From Rosenbergiella collisarenosi (GTDB lineage Bacteria > Pseudomonadota > Gammaproteobacteria > Enterobacterales > Enterobacteriaceae), in NCBI RefSeq assembly GCF_018494085.1, contig NZ_JABBFP010000009.1, positions 1-64,000 of the forward strand: a stretch of DNA of 64,000 nucleotides, given 5' to 3'. Made by a program: the position numbers and the translations under genes. Of the stretch, positions 61,648 through 64,000 are shown one piece after another (the first letter of the stretch is position 1; each line of letters begins with the position of its first letter). Under the pieces are notes generated by a model. The model saw nothing but the letters and a program-made list of their open reading frames with translations, was not told where the DNA came from and searched no databases.

Positions 61648-61691
61648 GGCGTAATCTCTTAAATAGTCGGAGAGGTCACCCTCTCCAATCA

Positions 61692-63008
61692 TTATTTAAC
61701 TTGTTGATGAAAGCGTTGTAGTTGCTGGTTACCGCGCTCAACTGCACTATCAAGAGCCTCTTTAGCGGTCTTTTTACCCGTCCACACCGATTCCAGTTCC
61801 TCGTCGACGATGGTTCGAATTTGCGGCATATTGCCTAACCGTAGTCCTTTGGTGTAGGGCAAGGGGTCTTTATTAAGCATCTGCTTAATAGCCGTTTGCG
61901 CACCTGGATTTTTGCTATAAAAACCTGCGTCTTTCGTCTGCTGATAAGCCGCTGTAGTGATAGGGAGATAGCCGGTTTTCTGATGCCATTCGGCAGCAAT
62001 GTCTGGCTGCGCGAGGAAACGGAGAAACTCAGCAACACCTTGATAAGCTTCTGGTGTCTGACCTTTCAATACCCACAAGCTAGCACCACCGATCATCGCA
62101 TTTTGTGGCGCGTCTTTAGCTCCCTGTTGATAAGGCATCGGTGCAACCCCGTAGTCGAATTTAGCAGAATGTTTAATATCGGCTAACGAGCCTGAAGAGG
62201 CGGTGATCATTGCGCACTCTCCGGAGTAAAACGCCTTTGTCGGCTCATCCGTACGCCCTAAATAGCTAAAGGTTCCGGCGTTTTTCATACGTGCTAGTTG
62301 CTCAATATGTTGCACCTGCAAGGGACCGTTAAAAAGTAGCCGCGCATCTGTACTATCGAAACCATTGTTGGCCGTTGCGACCGGTAGGCCATTCCACGCA
62401 CTGAATTCTTCCAACTGAATCCATCCCTGCCACCCGCTACTGTAGCTACAGGTTTGCCCTGCTTTTTTAAGCGCTATCGCGTCTGTCTCGAGTTCTTGCC
62501 AAGTAGTGGGTGCCTTATTTGGATCGAGTCCAGCATGCTTAAACGCATCTTTGTTGAAATATAAAACCGGGGTTGAGCTATTGAAGGGTTCTGCAATCAT
62601 GTGGCCAGTTTTTGCATCCGAATAATAACTGAGGATAGCAGGAACGAATTGCTTCTCATCTACAGGTGTCTTCGTCTGTCCAAATAATTGCCATGCAGGA
62701 ACGATAGCATGTGAGGCCATCATCGTTGCCGTGCCCACCTCGTAAACCTGCAACAGTGCGGGAGGATGCCCCGCACGAATAGCAGCAATACCGGAAGCAA
62801 GACTCTGCGAATAATCGCCTTTGTAGACCGGGGAAATATGGTACTGGCTGTGTGTCTGATTAAACCGCTGCGCTAAGCTATTCACCTCAGTGCCAAGTTC
62901 GCCTTCCATTGAGTGCCAGAAAGGAATGTCCACTGGATCTGATGCATAAGAGCTGAGCGTTACAAGACAAAGCCCCAGTAAGGAGCGGTGTAGAGAGGTG
63001 CGTAACAT
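61692..63008 (-). CDS. ugpB: sn-glycerol-3-phosphate-binding periplasmic protein UgpB
   Basis: UgpB is the periplasmic solute-binding protein of the importer, binding glycerol-3-phosphate and glycerophosphocholine. The 438 residues equal E. coli. A signal peptide covers about residues 1-22 ([14 protein letters not shown]). The mature protein begins near [17 protein letters not shown], and typical blocks such as [18 protein letters not shown] follow. It is the first gene of ugpBAECQ. Five Pho half-sites lie upstream. In E. coli the liv genes lie between this operon and rpoH, but here rpoH is next. Confidence 0.97.
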   Translation of the reverse strand: MLRTSLHRSLLGLCLVTLSSYASDPVDIPFWHSMEGELGTEVNSLAQRFNQTHSQYHISPVYKGDYSQSLASGIAAIRAGHPPALLQVYEVGTATMMASHAIVPAWQLFGQTKTPVDEKQFVPAILSYYSDAKTGHMIAEPFNSSTPVLYFNKDAFKHAGLDPNKAPTTWQELETDAIALKKAGQTCSYSSGWQGWIQLEEFSAWNGLPVATANNGFDSTDARLLFNGPLQVQHIEQLARMKNAGTFSYLGRTDEPTKAFYSGECAMITASSGSLADIKHSAKFDYGVAPMPYQQGAKDAPQNAMIGGASLWVLKGQTPEAYQGVAEFLRFLAQPDIAAEWHQKTGYLPITTAAYQQTKDAGFYSKNPGAQTAIKQMLNKDPLPYTKGLRLGNMPQIRTIVDEELESVWTGKKTAKEALDSAVERGNQQLQRFHQQVK

Positions 63009-63059
63009 AGTAATATCCCAATAAGATGCATTAAATGATTACAAATATTGGTCATTACC

Positions 63060-63112
63060 ATGACAGTAAAAAAAGACAGAAATAGAACAGATTAATGACA
63101 GTTTCGTGACAG
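63060..63112 (-). promoter_or_regulatory. Pho box array (PhoB binding) of the ugp operon
   Basis: On the minus strand five CTGTCAT-like heptamers are seen: CTGTCAC (63106-63112), CTGTCAT (63095-63101), CTGTTCT (63084-63090), CTGTCTT (63073-63079) and CTGTCAT (63060-63066). The first four are in exact 11-bp phase and the last is 13 bp on. This is at least two PhoB dimer sites, about 50 bp before the ugpB ATG, and predicts induction by phosphate starvation. Confidence 0.85.
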
Positions 63113-63130
63113 GTATTATTGAGACATAAA

Positions 63131-63158
63131 AAAAGGAGATGACTTAGCATCTCCTTTT
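63131..63158 (-). terminator. rpoH terminator
   Basis: AAAAGGAGATG and CATCTCCTTTT form an 11-bp stem with a 6-nt loop. On the minus strand seven T follow. It lies just after the rpoH stop codon, next to the Pho box array. Confidence 0.9.
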
Positions 63159-63174
63159 ATCACTACAGGCTTAA

Positions 63175-64000
63175 TTACGCCTCGATGGCGACACGTAATT
63201 TTTTCATCGCGTTCTTTTCAAGCTGACGAACGCGCTCGGCTGAGACACCATATTGGTCAGCCAGTTCCTGCAGGGTGATTTTGTTATCATCATCCAACCA
63301 GCGAGCACGAATGATGTTTTGGCTACGCTCGTCAAGGGTCATCATAGCATCAGTGAGTTTGTCCGCTGCGTGCGAGTCCCAGTTATCTTCTTCGATACCA
63401 TCGGCAAAGTCTGACGTTTTATCTTGAAGATAAAGAGCCGGAACCAGGGATTTACCTTCTGCGTTATCGTCGTCAGACGTTAGATCAAAGGCCATATCCT
63501 GAGCAGACATGCGGGATTCCATCTCGCGTACATCTTTACTGCTCACGCCCAACTCGCGTGCGACCATTTCAACTTCGTCTTGATTAAACCATCCTAAGCG
63601 TTGCTTAGTTTTACGCAAATTGAAGAATAACTTACGCTGTGCCTTGGTTGTCGCAACCTTAACGATTCGCCAGTTACGTAGGACGTACTCATGTATTTCA
63701 GCCTTGATCCAGTGAACGGCAAAGGATACTAGCCTTACCCCGACTTCAGGATTAAAGCGGCGAACGGCTTTCATCAAGCCTATGTTACCTTCCTGAATAA
63801 GATCGGCCTGAGGTAAGCCATAACCTGAATAGTTACGAGCAACGTGAACCACAAACCGCAGATGTGACAGGATCAGCTTTTTCGCTGCATCCAGATCAGA
63901 CTGGTAATGCAGCCGTTCTGCTAATGCTTTTTCCTCTTCGGCCGACAGCATCGGGCAGCCATTGGCAGCTCGGATGTAAGCATCGAGGTTACCTAAAGGA
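63175..64000 (-). CDS. rpoH: Heat-shock sigma factor RpoH (sigma32), 5' end outside the window
   Basis: RpoH directs RNA polymerase to heat-shock promoters. The visible part runs from before [20 protein letters not shown] to the C-terminus KLRVAIEA. It includes region 2 ([20 protein letters not shown]), the RpoH box ([18 protein letters not shown]) and the region 4 helix-turn-helix ([20 protein letters not shown]). The Leu and Ala positions linked to SRP/FtsH-dependent control ([19 protein letters not shown]) are kept. The frame continues past 64000, so roughly the first dozen codons and the RNA thermosensor are not seen. Confidence 0.98.
   Translation of the reverse strand, partial: PLGNLDAYIRAANGCPMLSAEEEKALAERLHYQSDLDAAKKLILSHLRFVVHVARNYSGYGLPQADLIQEGNIGLMKAVRRFNPEVGVRLVSFAVHWIKAEIHEYVLRNWRIVKVATTKAQRKLFFNLRKTKQRLGWFNQDEVEMVARELGVSSKDVREMESRMSAQDMAFDLTSDDDNAEGKSLVPALYLQDKTSDFADGIEEDNWDSHAADKLTDAMMTLDERSQNIIRARWLDDDNKITLQELADQYGVSAERVRQLEKNAMKKLRVAIEA

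Overview
The window is a chromosomal segment of a gamma-proteobacterium of the order Enterobacterales. The gene order follows the Escherichia coli str-to-rpoH region almost throughout, and most proteins match the lengths and motifs of their E. coli counterparts. The low-to-moderate GC content and several missing blocks suggest a lineage outside the classical E. coli/Salmonella group, possibly Erwiniaceae-like. The genus cannot be named from the sequence alone. I see no tRNA, rRNA, insertion sequence, prophage or CRISPR array.

Layout: (1) 1-4455: the str operon (rpsL-rpsG-fusA-tufA, minus strand) with its promoter, preceded by tusDCB. (2) 4456-9324: fkpA with a sigma-E-like promoter, slyX, slyD, and the kefGB-yheV potassium-efflux operon. 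(3) 9446-19575: yheS, a LysE-family exporter, yheTU-prkB, yhfA, crp, yhfK, argD (with a double ArgR operator) and pabA. (4) 19658-27858: ppiA, tsgA, and the aroK-aroB-damX-dam-rpe-gph-trpS superoperon. (5) 28188-34887: the hofMNOPQ DNA-uptake/pilus-assembly operon with a frameshifted hofN, then mrcA and nudE. (6) 35152-45591: igaA, hslR-hslO, pckA, ompR-envZ, greB and tex. (7) 45630-53751: a small monooxygenase-fold protein, bioH, gntX, nfuA, glpEGR, glpD, asd and yhgN. (8) 53783-64000: gntKU with gntR, yhhW, the small RNA gene ryhB, yhhA, the ugpBAECQ operon under a five-repeat Pho box array, and the 3' part of rpoH.

Several systems have readable control signals: ArgR boxes at argD; GlpR operators and a CRP site at glpD; a GntR operator and CRP site at gntKU; a Pho box array at ugpB; a Fur box in the ryhB promoter; and a sigma-E-type promoter at fkpA. 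Blocks present at these junctions in E. coli are absent here: yheO, fic-yhfG, nirBDC-cysG, yrfG, feoABC, the mal/rtc and glg clusters, yhhX/yhhY and liv.

The observations most worth a second look are: a GlpG rhomboid that keeps Ser201 but has Tyr at 254 and Gln at 150 in place of the two active-site histidines; hofN interrupted exactly at a run of nine T, where a one-base slip restores a full-length 180-residue protein; a clear RyhB with a diverged 5' half in a rearranged neighbourhood; and a ugp operon with no terminator of its own before the antisense side of yhhA and ryhB.
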